Positions 43,259 to 53,989 of a DNA stretch of 64,000 bases are shown in pieces. Source of the stretch: Pleurodeles waltl (lineage: Eukaryota; Chordata; Amphibia; Caudata; Salamandridae); contig NC_090440.1 of NCBI RefSeq assembly GCF_031143425.1, positions 335,423,844-335,487,843 on the forward strand, in the 5' to 3' direction. The notes beneath the pieces were generated by a model, which saw only the letters and a program-made list of their open reading frames with translations, had not been told where the DNA came from and made no database searches. Position 1 is the first letter of the stretch. Each line of letters opens with the position of its first letter. The position numbers were made by a program, and so were the translations under genes.

Positions 43259-45106
43259 AACATAACCAGAAAAACATATATATACTGTGCTATCCATTGC
43301 ACAAAACATTGTAACTAAATAGGTAAGTATAAGGATACAAATCATGAAGGCAAATCGAGAGAGAGCAGAGCCGTGTACCAACACATTAATAGAAGTGATG
43401 GGCCCGGGCAAAACATGTGCAAAAAACATGCAAGCACACAATCGTGTTGTGAGTGGTATAGGACAAGTGATCAAGCAATGAGTTAAATATTAATAGAATT
43501 AAGAGATTTATATGACAAAATATATATATCAAATGTTTATAATAGTAATGAGAAGTGAGATCCCAAAGGGGAGTGGGGTAGAGGCATCCAAGTGTCAAAA
43601 AACAAAAATAAGACAAACTAATGAAAAACTAATAAAGAACGTACCATGGATGGTATCCAGTCAGAAATAGTAGTAACAAGTGAATTGATAAATCAAAAAC
43701 CTAAAGGCAAAACGAGACCAAAGAATAAAAAAGTAATTGAAATTCTAGAGGAGAATGTACCATGTGAAAAAATATTACTAAACTCACATGTGAAGTACGC
43801 GCTTCGAAATGTCAAAGTCCATACCGTGCATGTACATTGACTAAAATAGCGTCCATCCAACTAACGCTGCAAAAAGAAAGTAAAAACAAAAGGCTACTCC
43901 ACGACCCATGATAGTTAACCCCATAATAAAGAAAGTTATATTAAGAACAACAAAGAGCCCTTAAATTGCCCCATTATACAAATTGACGGAGGCATAACCG
44001 AAATATGTCAAACTAAAAGACCAAACTTGATAAATAGCGTCATGGTTACTGAAAATACACACGAAGTGAATGGTACTTATGCAAAAAACATATAATGAAT
44101 TAATCACAAGCTTACCGATTGTAAAGTGATGTGGCATGTCGGCGTTCAGGAAGACTTCAAAAGGCACAGTCAGAACGAGCGCGAAAAGTCACACCACGGC
44201 CAGCCCAGTACCAAAGCAGGCCGCCGCAGGGAAAATCCAAGGAGGAAAGGCTCCGGTTCAGGTGTGTTAGCAATAAACACCCTGAACCCGGAAGCTTGAA
44301 GATAAAACCCCATACAACCAAAAATGGAAGAAGGACACAACCAGCCCCCATATTGAGGCTGGTTGTGTGGGGACATGAGTGCCAATTGGCAATAGAAATA
44401 AAAACAGGACGAGTGAGGGCTGCCATATTGGAGTAAGTATAGAGACAGAATATAAGAAGAACTAAGTGTAAAAGGGTAGTAAAAATAAAAACTGGACAAA
44501 TGAAAACCACCTTATTTGAAGTAGATTCCCATAAAAGAGGGAGAAAGAAATGATGAGAAATTGTAAGGTAAATTCACGAGGAACGTGAATTGATAAAAAG
44601 CAAACTACATAAAACTGACTGGGTGCCCCATGAAAGATTAAATGAACCAAGGTGTTCACTAAAAAGAAAAAAAGAAAAATTATTATTAGCCGTGAGCAGT
44701 GAAAATGGTTGGTAAACTATGGAAGGGTAGGGATAAGAGAGTGAGAGAAAAGAAGTGAGGAGACAAATAAGCCCAAAAAAGTAATGTGATCAAAGCCAGT
44801 CTGGTTAACGTAAGAAGGGACATATATATATATATTGATGAGAGAAATATAAACACTTATGAAGATACATATAAAACATATCCAAACAATTTACACACAC
44901 GATTAAATCAACAAAATGTACACAATGAGGTAAGGTACAACACAATTCTGGAAAAGATCAAAAAAATTGAAAAAAATGAAAAAATATATGTATCAAGACA
45001 AACAATGAACAAGTATGTTAAAAGCAAGTTACAAGATATTGACCACCCCCTAGTAAATTGGCAGTCGTGGCGGAAGGCACAAAGCAATACAAGTCATACA
45101 AACATA

Positions 45107-45931
45107 TTAAAGAAAATAATGGAACTCATGATCCGTATTGTGGCCCAGATCTACCGCTTGGAGGCGGCAGATCCAGGACGCCTCTTTCTGGCGCAAAATC
45201 CTTTCTCTATTCCCTCCTCTGGAATGAGTGGGAACATGTTCAATGCCATGAAACCAAATAGTTGGATCATTAGGATGAACAGATATCATATGTGTTGCAA
45301 GTGGATATGTAAAGTCATGTTTTCTTATGGCTCTTAGATGTTCCTGTATTCTAAGTTTTAAGGGACGTATCGTGCTTCCCACATAGACCTTATTACAAGC
45401 GCTTGCCCAAAATATAAAGAACAAATTTAGTGTTACAATTAATAAAATGGTGAATAGTAAATCTCTTCGTATTGTGATAACAGAAGTCCCTGATTTTGTC
45501 ACAACCGAAAATGCAAATATTACAATTATGACAAGTGTAGAAACCCTTGGGTTTCACTGAGAGCCACGTGGCGGGACTGGGAGAAAAAATTTAGCTAGGA
45601 CATAAATGGTCTCTAAGAGTTAGTCCTCTGCGATAAGTAATCCTAGGTTTGTTAGATATGGTTCCTTTAAGGCCCGGGACATCAGTCAATAAGGGCCAAT
45701 GGCGTTTAAGAATTTTGAAGATGCCCTGACTATGAGCCGTATATCGAGTCACAAAAGATAAAAAGTCCTTCTGAGTCTTGTTGTTCCTATGTGTTTTAAC
45801 AGTCAAAGTGCCTCTTCTAGGGGTCTTCATAATGCGATGAACTGCCTGTGTTAAACCTTTGGCGTCATAGCCCCTATTGCTGAAACGATGTCGTGTGTGC
45901 TGGATCTGTGTGCAGAAAATATCATTGGTAC
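45107..45931 (-). pseudogene. Penelope C-terminal coding remnant with GIY-YIG endonuclease
   Basis: The first frame (45931 to 45591) has RFSNRGYDAKGLTQAVHR and RNNKTQKDFLSFVTRY, the linker after reverse transcriptase. It ends at a stop. A second frame (45502-45107) has KVYVGSTIRPLKLRIQEHLR, the Y-V-G-S/K-T and R...EH motifs of GIY-YIG nucleases. THSRGGNRERILRQKEASWI follows, which includes the conserved Glu region. The Cys-rich motif between the two is in a third frame near 45530 (CHNC-type). The endonuclease would nick target DNA during insertion. Frameshifts make it inactive. Confidence 0.72.
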
Positions 45932-45945
45932 TATTACTGAACACA

Positions 45946-46784
45946 CTCTCAACAACACACACCACATAACACCCATGTTTCCACAAAGGCACCCCCATTT
46001 CACTGATGAGGAATTAAGGGTCATGGAGGAGGAAATTGTCAGGGTAGAGCCACAGCTGAATGGAGTACAGGTCCAGCAGATATCCATTGCAAGGAAGATG
46101 GAGCTATGGCGGAGAATCGTGGAGAGGGTGAATGCCATGGGTCAGCATCCAAGAACAAGGAATGACATTAGGAAGAGGTGGAATGACCCACGGGGGAAGG
46201 TACGTTCCATAGCAGCAAGGCTCCAGCTTGCCATACAGAGGACTGGCGGTGGATCCCTACCTCCTCCCCCAGAGCTCACAGCATGGGAGGAGCAGGTAAT
46301 GGCATTACTGCATCCTGAGGGACTCACTGGAAGAGGACAGGACACTGGTAAGTCAACATTTAACACTTATCACCCCCCATACCTGCATGCCATCTAACAC
46401 CCTCCCCCTCACTCCCATCACTCCACTCCATCCCACACACTGCACCTACACATATGACTAACCCCAATGCCAAGCCCTACATGTCATACCAATACATGGA
46501 CAGCCCTCCCAGCCCTGCATGGACACCCATCAACAAAGCATGCACAACATAGGGGAACTAACAATCACAGAATACATCACCATACACAAGCAAAAGGTAG
46601 CAGGGCGACAGCAGCGATAGAGGGGAAGCCATGGATGTACAATATGTCACAGACATGAAGCATACTACATCACTTACATCCCTACAGGTGCCCCATCCAA
46701 TGTTGGTGGAGAGGAGGTGTCACCACAAACCAGTCCACCAACAGAAGATGCCCCCAGTGATGACAGTAACTCTGGACATTAAGA
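45946..46784 (+). pseudogene. First Myb/SANT-like gene of Harbinger copy C
   Basis: The exon piece 45946-46347 encodes HFTDEELRVMEEEIVRVEPQ, RKMELWRRIVERVN and RTRNDIRKRWNDPRGKV, as in copy B, and ends at a GTAAGT donor. Exon 2 begins at 46688 after CCTACAG and carries SPPTEDAPSDDSNSG, then TAA at about 46780. Copy B continues here with LLDLDELPDP. The N-terminus and start codon are separated by Penelope element 1 and degraded. The remaining exon 2 homology reaches about 47122, where sequence shared with copy B stops. Confidence 0.7.
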
Positions 46785-47124
46785 TCTGGGCCAACAACCT
46801 AGCCCATCAGGGACCACTAGACAGCTGGTCACTGAAGCCCACTCACAGTCCACCACAGAGCCTCCCCCATCAGTATCCAACACCACAGCACCCACCCAGT
46901 GCACCCACACCTGTGTCCCCAGGACACATCAATCAGCAGTGTGACCACCAGTACAGGGACCCTAGTCGACACCTCATACCCAAGACAATCAGGGACCTAG
47001 GGTCAGTGGCAGTGGGCACACCATTCAGGGGACAGAGGCACAGGCCAACAGGGACACTGGGAGGACCGCTGTGCACCGGGAGAGGACAGGACCAGAGAAC
47101 CGACTCTCCAGGAGGCACTCTGAT

Positions 47125-47560
47125 TGTCCCCCTTGTGTCCCACACTGTCACCTTGTCCACTTTGAACTACCTTTGCTCCCCTTCCTGTGGCCCCTTGGAC
47201 ACTGGACCGGTACTACAAACAGACTGGAACAATAATCTGGACCTTCCTCCATCATCACCCCATTCCATTGGGCTTTTCTCTCAATTTCATAGCACTACAA
47301 TAAACACCTTGAACACAACTGGACTACTAGTATGTTATGTTTTCAAAATGTGCATTGGTGGAACAAGTCACATCTTGTGCAAATGATCTGAACACTATGA
47401 GAGCATAGAAATAAGGACCTGTAGCTGTCTGTAGTGAGCACATTGGTACACAAATGTTATATCACCAACATCTGTAAAATGACAAGCCATAGATGACAGT
47501 AAGTTGAGATGTAAAGGAGGTTAATGCTATCATGCTACAACCACACAGAATACACCAATA
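47125..47560. other. Spacer between the first Myb-like gene and transposase
   Basis: This lies downstream of both convergent genes. It includes an ACAATAAACACC block with a possible poly(A) signal (AATAAA at about 47299) for the plus-strand gene. No coding motif is visible. Confidence 0.35.
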
Positions 47561-47564
47561 GTCA

Positions 47565-48672
47565 TAAGAATGTTAAGTTGCACTGTCTCACCTGTGTGTC
47601 ATTGGAAGTATAGACAGATAACTGATTTTCTGTTGTCCTCATCCTCATCCTCAGCCTCACTTTCCTCGGGGTCTACTGCAGCCACAGGGGCATCTCCAGT
47701 CTCTTCTTCCTGCAGAAAGGGTACATGCCATCTGAGGGCTAGGTTGTGCATCATGCAGCATGTCACTACTATCTGGCAGACTTTCTCGGGTGAGTAGCAC
47801 AGGGATCCACCTGTCAGATGGAGGCACCTGAACCTGAACCTGACCTTTCAGGATGCCGAAGGTCCTCTCGATGATCCTTCTGGTTCACCCATGTGCCTCA
47901 TTATAACGTTCCTCTGCCCCTGTCCTGGAAGTCTTCACAGGGGTCAGCAGCAATAGTTTTGGGTAGCCATAGTCACCTGCAAGTATTGAGAGATAACATT
48001 TAGCCTCACACAATGATTTGGTGGTGACACCTGATGGCATACACTAACATGAAGTGGGTGGGGACCAAGGCTCACCAGCCACACCCTGTGTCTCTGTAGT
48101 TGGGCCATCACATTTTGGATGCTGCTATTCCTAAGAACAAAGACATCATGCACCGACCCAGGATACTTAGCATTGATGTGGGAGATGAACTGGTCCGCCA
48201 GGCACACCTTTTGCACATTCAGTGATTGAAACTCTTCCTCAACACCTGTTTATTGTGGCGGGGGACAAACGCAATATGTGTCCCATCTATCGCCCCAATA
48301 ATATCGGGGATATGTCCCATTGCATAGAATCCGGCCTTCACAGTGGCCAAATCTTCCACCTGGGGGAAAGAAATGTAACTGCACATGTGTTTTACGATTG
48401 AGAACATTGGCTGTGACCTTCCTGCTGCCAAGCCCAATGTTACATGGAAAGAACCAGTTGCCAGGAAATAGAGCACTGATAACACTTGCAAAAGAGGGGG
48501 GATCCCAGTCAGATGACAGATAGCAGATATCAGGTCTGGCTACAATTGGGCACACAGCTCAGTTATTGTGGCTCTGTCCAGTCTATAGGTGAGGATAATG
48601 TGCCTGTCCTACAGTGTAGCCAAGTCCACAAGGGGTCTGTACATGGGGGTATGTCTCCACCTCCTATTCATC
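47565..48672 (-). pseudogene. Harbinger DDE transposase of copy C (HARBI1-like)
   Basis: The minus strand reads, from a possible ATG near 48672 (MNRRWRHTPMYRPLVDLATL), through LSVLYFLATGSFHVTLGLAA. Next come GHIPDIIGAIDGTHIAFVP with the first catalytic Asp (near 48300) and NAKYPGSVHDVFVLRNS with the second Asp (near 48155). Then follow DYGYPKLLLLTP and AEERYNEAHG...RRIIERTFGILK, where the third acidic residue is expected (near 47890). It ends with an acidic EDEDEDN-like tail near 47640. This is the PIF/Harbinger order, acting in the nucleus to cut and join element ends. Two early stops, a frameshift near 48250 and a TGA in the HG-RR site inactivate it. Confidence 0.82.
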
Positions 48673-48699
48673 TGCAGTGGTAGGTATCTAAGGCACACA

Positions 48700-49137
48700 A
48701 GAGTGAGTATGCTGTCACAATTTTAACAATGGAACTACAACTTCAGTATACATAGTGCATTTATGTTATGAGACAGTGGGAATGGCGAGGTATGTGCTAA
48801 TCTAGTTTGTGATGCAGCTAATGTCGATATGACCGTTGTCCTCCCCATAAAATGGCCACCACCTGTCCTGTATGTAGGGACAGGTGGAAGTGAGGAAATT
48901 CCACCCATGTTGGGCGTTGTGGCAGAAGGCAGTCTTGTACCGCCATGCAATTCCTCATTGGATAATATGGGGGTCTATAAAGTACAGTGGTCAATGGGGA
49001 TCTGTGCCGGCGGTGACGATGTACACCATCTCGGACATGACCGTCCTTTTCTATCAGATCCCTTACTTGTTTCCAGACCTTCAACAGGAGAACACCTACA
49101 CTGCGTGTGCTGCTGTGACCTGTGTCTGGAACCTACC
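48700..49137. other. Spacer between transposase and second Myb-like gene, copy C
   Basis: It is collinear with 25091-25494 of copy B. It lies between divergently transcribed genes, so it probably holds both promoters, but I cannot name a box. At 48683-48707 the sequence equals the final codons of the first Myb-like gene in copy B (TCTAAGGCACACAAGAGTGA). Confidence 0.4.
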
Positions 49138-50606
49138 ATGGCCCGTGTGACCAGGGTAAGGGCCCCTGCCTTCACTTCGGAGGAGTTGGAGTGACTGGTG
49201 GATGGGGTCCTATCCCAGTACGGACTGCTTTATGGGCCTCCAGACCAACAGATGAGTTCACATTGGGCACAATGCCTCTGGGAAGGATGCATGGAGATGT
49301 TTGTACAAGCATCGTGTAATCGGGGTGGAAATGTCTTGTGGTGGCGTACATGGTGTGCGCCAGGCAAAGTGTGTGCCAATGGTGATGGAAACAGGATTGG
49401 TGGGCCATATATGTGACAGGCTGGATTGTTTGGTTAAGGGTGTTCTCCTGTCTTTAATACCTCTGCGGGTCAGCACCAAAAAAAGAAGGGATTATGGTAT
49501 GCCATCGCCAAGGACGTGCGGACCCTGGGGGTCTATGGCAGGCAGAGCACCCAATGTCAGAAACGGTGGGAGGACCTGAGACGCTGGGCATGGAAGACTG
49601 CGGAGGCCCATCTCGTGATGGCGAACGAGGAAGGGGTGCCCGTCAGCACCTGACCCCCCGATGGTCTGCATACTGGCAGTGGCCAACCCAGAGCTGGATG
49701 GGCACTTGAGGGAATCACAGCAGCCACAAGGAGGTGAGTACAGTGGGCATTATTCAAACATTTGGCAGGTGGGGTGGGATCCGGTTGGTGGATGTGAGTT
49801 AGTGGGTGCCCCTAAGGCCGGACATTGCAACGTGAGTCAACTCTTGGGTTATGGGTGTATGGAAAATGCAGGTAACCTAGCTTGCTAGCATTCCATTTCA
49901 GTCAGGGCTTTGTGGGTACCAGGAGGGGTGCAGTTGGTGGTGTGTGGCCTTCATCTTGCCATAGCATCTAGCCAAATCACTGCCAGTGCAATGCATAGTG
50001 CTCAAGCCTGATCCCTGTATGCAACTGTGCCGTGTATACCAAATGCGGTGTTGGTGCAGTAATTAACCCAGTTTTTCCTTTTTCTCTCTTCACCCCTTTG
50101 CATTAGCATCATCTGGCGGAGGAGCAGGGGCACCAGCGACAGAGGGAGCTGCATCCCACAGGACCCTGGAGGCAGAGTCCACCGACGCTGAGGGAACCAG
50201 TGGGACAAAGGGGGAGGGGAGCACCAGAGTGGAGACAGGAGGTGACAACACACTCATATACCTCATCTGAAGGAAGCTTCCTGGTGGTTGCAAACACCTC
50301 TGTGACCACCCCAGCTGCAGGTATAGCCGCTACCCCCATACCAGCATCGCCCTCCCAGTAGCCCCTCAGTGAGTTGCCAGTGCCCGCTCACCCGCGAGGA
50401 TGGGCATCTCCTTTGCCCCAGGCACCTCAGGCCCCGCCCCAGTGAGCCCTGCTGCCCTGGGTGAGGAGACTATTGACCTCCTGAGATCCATCTCTGTAGG
50501 GAAGTCAACCATTGTGAATGCCATGCAGGAGCTAGCAACCCAGATGCAACAATTTAATGTATTCCTGGAGGGCATCCACAGTGGATTGGCGGCCAACAGA
50601 GATTGA
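49138..50606 (+). pseudogene. Second Myb/MADF-like gene of Harbinger copy C
   Basis: Exon 1 (49138-49255) starts ATGGCCCGTG and encodes a segment with APAFTSEELE, then TGA, then LVDGVLSQYGLLYGPPDQQ. The donor expected here reads ATGAGT instead of GTGAGT, so splicing is lost. Exon 2 (about 49468-49733) encodes KKGLWYAIAKDVRTLGVYGR and STQCQKRWEDLRRW, a helical DNA-binding domain, and ends at GTGAGT. Exon 3 (about 50105-50320) is Gly/Ser/Thr-rich. Exon 4 (from about 50401) has GEETIDLLRSISVGKSTIVN and EGIHSGLAANRD, then TGA. The same exon order in copies A, B and C supports a real spliced ancestor. Confidence 0.65.
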
Positions 50607-50758
50607 TACAGGCTCTGGCCTCCTTTCTGATGGCAGCCATTGTCCCTGTCCCTACCATCCCCCCTCCAACTACCACTTCCCAGTCCCAGGCTCCTCAACC
50701 CCAACCCATCCCATGCACACATACAGATCAGCATGCACACAAGACAACACCCAAGAGG

Positions 50759-51713
50759 GGAAAACTACTAAGGGAGCTACTTAAATACACATGAAGATAC
50801 CATAATCTTCAAGAAAACAACGCTATAGTTTTAAATAATAATAACTATATATAACAGACCAATTATAGACACATGATATCAGGCTGCTGTACTCAAGCGA
50901 TTAATCACAGATAGAATAATCCTATTGCATGATTTTATATATGTTTTTTTTTTATTATTTTATTATTATTATTCAATGATAGTACACTTATAAGAAAATA
51001 TACATTATTTCATGAAAAACAAACAGAGCACCTAAATCAGACATACCACATGCACACTGAACAAAACAAACGAAAAGAAGTGTCTTATCTACAAGTGAAA
51101 CATAACATCAATAAAGCTAATCCTAATGACATAGTAGAGCTAAAACAATTCTTAATGATAAAGATATATAAATATAAATTCTTCTAATACACTAATATTG
51201 ATAGTCTAGTATACAAAAAAAGACAATGCTGACGTGGTTCTATCGAAGTGGTACCGTAGGGACCAAAGGCCTACGCGCGTTTCGGTGTTTTATGATATTG
51301 TGGGTCACCTTCTTCAGGGCCGTTCCCAGTGGTACTGTTCAATAGTGGTCTAGTCTTAGCAGCCAAATCTTCTGACCAATTTAACTTTGGGTTTGTAATG
51401 TATTTTTTGATAATGTAGTCAAGGAATTTGAGGAGTCTTTTCTAGCATTTTTACGGAGCAATAGTCTTTCCGGCCGTTTCTATCTCACTACGGAGCGTGA
51501 TGATACCAATTGTTATACAAAGAGATGAACTGAGTATTAGCTGGTAGTAGCTGTTGAAATTAAGTCCATGTAATCGATTTTTATGGGTCCTCAAGGTCGT
51601 GGCGGTGCAAAGAATAAATAAATCCAGAATATGTATGTCTGGGTATGATAGACGAAATTTGGAGGAATACCGATTGCGACGTTCAATCGCCCCGCGTCTG
51701 CTGACTAGAGCAA
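50759..51713 (-). mobile_element. Penelope-like element 2, short fragment inserted in copy C
   Basis: CCAAGAGG at 50751-50758 is repeated at 51714-51721, and copy B has the uninterrupted sequence (CACAAGAGTGGCACATACAA). The 955-bp insert carries a minus-strand hammerhead-like motif. Near 51590-51460 it holds a frame with THKNRLHGLNFNSYY, which resembles the end of a GIY-YIG domain. The rest is AT-rich 3' sequence with T/A runs near 50945-50975. It is a strongly 5'-truncated Penelope copy. Confidence 0.7.
51264..51324 (-). ncRNA. Hammerhead-ribozyme-like motif in Penelope element 2
   Basis: The minus strand reads AACGGCC-CTGAAGA-A-GGTG-(18 nt)-CACC-GAAA-CGCGCGT-A-GGCCTTT. Helix I is GGCC with GGCC plus two A-T pairs after one mismatch. 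Helix II is GGTG with CACC. Helix III is the self-complementary ACGCGCGT, and the cleavage-site base is A. Helix II differs from that of element 1 at several pairs while remaining complementary, which supports selection on the fold. Confidence 0.7.
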
Positions 51714-51721
51714 CCAAGAGG

Positions 51722-52470
51722 TGCACAGGCAAACACAGGCATCACACTTCATCCCGCAAGCACTCACACAAACACCAGACAGTTGTAGACACAACCACAT
51801 CCACTGACTCCACTGTCTCCTCCTCCTCCACCTCCCTAACAGTCATGTCCACACTCAAACCTGCATGCACTGCATCAACATCCACTACCAGCATCACCAT
51901 ACCAAGCAGCACACACACTTCACTTGCAGACACCTTCACAACATCCATGCATGCTTCCCCTGTTTCCTCTCCCACCCTGTCTGCCCCCCCTCTTAAAGGA
52001 CACAAATGCAAGCACTCACACACCCAACAGCCATCCACCTTACATCACCATACTGCCCATGCACCTGCACCCAAATCCAGGAGACATACTCATCCTACAA
52101 ACACTCCCTCAACCTCCACTCCCATCCCTCCTCCCTCCTCCTGCCCCACCGTCCCTAAAAAACTTTTCCTTGCTCAACTTGAACTCTTCCCCCCCACTTT
52201 CCCCGTCCTGCATGTAAGAGCAGGGTCCCAACGACCCAGCCCAGCACCTCAGCCAAACAGTCCACGCGGACAGTGGTGGCACCACCTAGTCGTGGTGGTA
52301 AGTCAGTGAAGGATCCCACACCACCTGCCAAAAAGGGGAAGGATCCCACTCCTCCTGCCATGAAGGGGAAGGAGCCTGCATCTCCTACTTTGAAGAAGAA
52401 GAAGCCCTCGACTCCTGCCTTGAAGGCTAAGGAACACGTACAACCTGCCATAAAGGGGAGACTGTCAGGG
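51722..52470 (+). repeat. C-rich and Lys/Pro-rich coding tail of copy C
   Basis: After the Penelope insert the second-gene tail resumes. A C-rich block encodes Thr/Ser/His-rich sequence, then KKLFLAQLELFPPTFPV near 52157-52210, conserved with copy B. At 52300-52470 a Lys/Pro repeat encodes KGKDPTPP, KGKEPASP and KKKKPSTP motifs at a spacing of about 10-13 residues. This basic tail could bind DNA or chromatin. Start and stop are uncertain. Confidence 0.45.
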
Positions 52471-52709
52471 TGACACCTCCACCACCACCAATGGTCACGG
52501 GCTCCCACCTCCAGCTGAGGAAGTACAACCCTCAGCACCAGCAATGGCTGCCCTGGAGGCACCTCCATCTGCCACCACAGTGCAGCCATCATCACCAGCA
52601 GAGGCTGCCCAGGAGGCACTTCCATCTGCCACAACAATGCAGCCATCACCACCAGCGGAAGTCATGTAGGCCACCCTCCAGGGGTTGCTGTGCGAGGGCC
52701 TCCTTCCCA

Positions 52710-52965
52710 GAACCAGTGGGAAAGTCAACCACTCGAGAGACTGTAGCCTTACACTCCCCAGGACAGAGAAATGGGCATGGAGACCCCTTCAGAACCAGTG
52801 GAAAAGTCACCCACTCAAGAGACTGTGGCCTTGCACTTCCCAGGACAGTGAAATGTGCATGGAGTCCCCTCCAGAACCAGTGGGAAAGTCACCCACTCGA
52901 GAGACTGTGGCCTTGCACTCCTCAGGACAGAGAACCGAGCATGAAGTCCCCTCCAGAACCAGTGT
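52710..52965 (+). repeat. 82-bp tandem repeat, three units, open in all three frames
   Basis: GAACCAGTG starts at 52710, 52792, 52874 and 52956, so the unit is exactly 82 bp with a partial fourth. Because 82 is not a multiple of 3, a frame running from 52470 to 53033 reads each unit in a different phase and remains open throughout. Confidence 0.75.
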
Positions 52966-53708
52966 ACTTTTTCACATATTCGGCTGAATTGTCCCCCACC
53001 ACCCATCCCTCTGAGGTTCCTGCCCACTTTTAACCCGATGCCCCTGAAGAGTTCTATCTGGATGAAGTCAGGATTCGAGTTGGGCCTTGGACTGTGCCCT
53101 GTGGCAATGTGGGCCCTTAGTACATTGGACTGGGCAGTGGCACTTTGTGTACATTTGTACATATCTGATTCGCATACAATTGGATTATTTATTAGCTGTT
53201 GATATCAATACATTCACCTTAGTGCATTCTTGATGTCCTTGAATTATTCTGCTGTGTATTGTGTGCCATTGTTTTTTGTGTGCAGCTGGTTGTGTGTTGG
53301 GTGTGTGTCGTGCCTGTGTGTGTCACTCTCGTTTTCCTCCCTCCCTTCCTTGTGTGCTAGGTGGCTATTCACTGTCATTGTCTTCATCAGCGTTGGTGAT
53401 CCAGGTGGAGCATGACATAGAAGAGCATCGGAAAGACTTGCAGTTCGGGTTCCACGACACAATTGTTCTTCCCTCTGTCTCCGATGGTGAGCCCTTTCTC
53501 TTCTGTAATACGTTTCCGACAGGCTTTTGATGGCGTTGGTTCCACCCCGGAAAACGTGGCGGATTGATGTGTCCTAATATGGTGGGCGGTACTTTGTTTT
53601 CCACCTGGCTGTGGGAGGCTACCGCCATGGTGCCTGTTGTTTCCGCCCTGGTGGTCAGTGTGGTACATTGGCTGTCTATCGGAGATATCACCATCATGGT
53701 CATAATTT

Positions 53709-53724
53709 GGCGGTAGATACCGCC
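53709..53724. promoter_or_regulatory. Subterminal palindrome, copy C right end
   Basis: GGCGGTAGATACCGCC has 7-nt arms around a GA centre and ends 59 nt from the element end, as in copy B. It is a candidate protein-binding site for mobilisation. Confidence 0.55.
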
Positions 53725-53783
53725 AGCCTGTTGGTGGTATTACCACCACTTTATCACCGACCGCCAGGTTCGTAATGAAGGCC

Positions 53784-53989
53784 TAAATCAGCTAAAAAAT
53801 CCACTAGGGAATTACTCAAGATGATCACTAAATTCACCAAACCCACCGGCAACAAAGGAGGAAGCAGTAATCAACTTTTTGGAGACTCACTTGCTTACTA
53901 TTTCTGTGACATAGATGACCAAATCTATTTGAATTTCACCATCAAACAAAATCTAGTTTCTAAGGATTATACTTAGACTTATACTGGAC
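53784..53989. other. Unassigned sequence between copy C and the LTR fragment
   Basis: AT-rich, with no motif except AAGATGATCACTAAATTCACC-like text without a family match. It could be original flanking DNA. Confidence 0.3.

Larger units (their letters stand above)
42771..45931 (-). mobile_element. Penelope-like element 1, 5'-truncated, inserted in copy C
   Basis: TATTACTGAACACA occurs at 42757-42770 and again at 45932-45945, a 14-bp target duplication that defines a 3161-bp insertion. On the minus strand it starts inside the coding region between reverse transcriptase and endonuclease, runs through a GIY-YIG domain, and has a 3' region of about 2.3 kb containing a hammerhead-like fold. No RT core is present, consistent with incomplete reverse transcription. 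Removing it restores the order of the Myb-like gene of copy C. Confidence 0.78.
42231..53783 (+). mobile_element. Harbinger-like DNA transposon copy C, fullest gene set
   Basis: The left end is GGCCCTCATTATGACATTGG and the right end TTCGTAATGAAGGCC. I see no matching 3-bp flanks (ATA and TAA). Inside are the first Myb-like gene (+), a DDE transposase (-) and the second Myb/MADF-like gene (+). Two Penelope insertions interrupt it. Without these (about 3175 and 963 bp with their duplications) it would be about 7.4 kb. All three genes are broken. Left and right parts match copy B in order, which supports treating them as one element rather than two. Confidence 0.68.

Noticed and set aside
44131..44436. 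101-codon frame with a basic N-terminus in the Penelope 3' region
   Set aside because: No family motif, a single copy, and no homologous frame in the other Penelope fragments.
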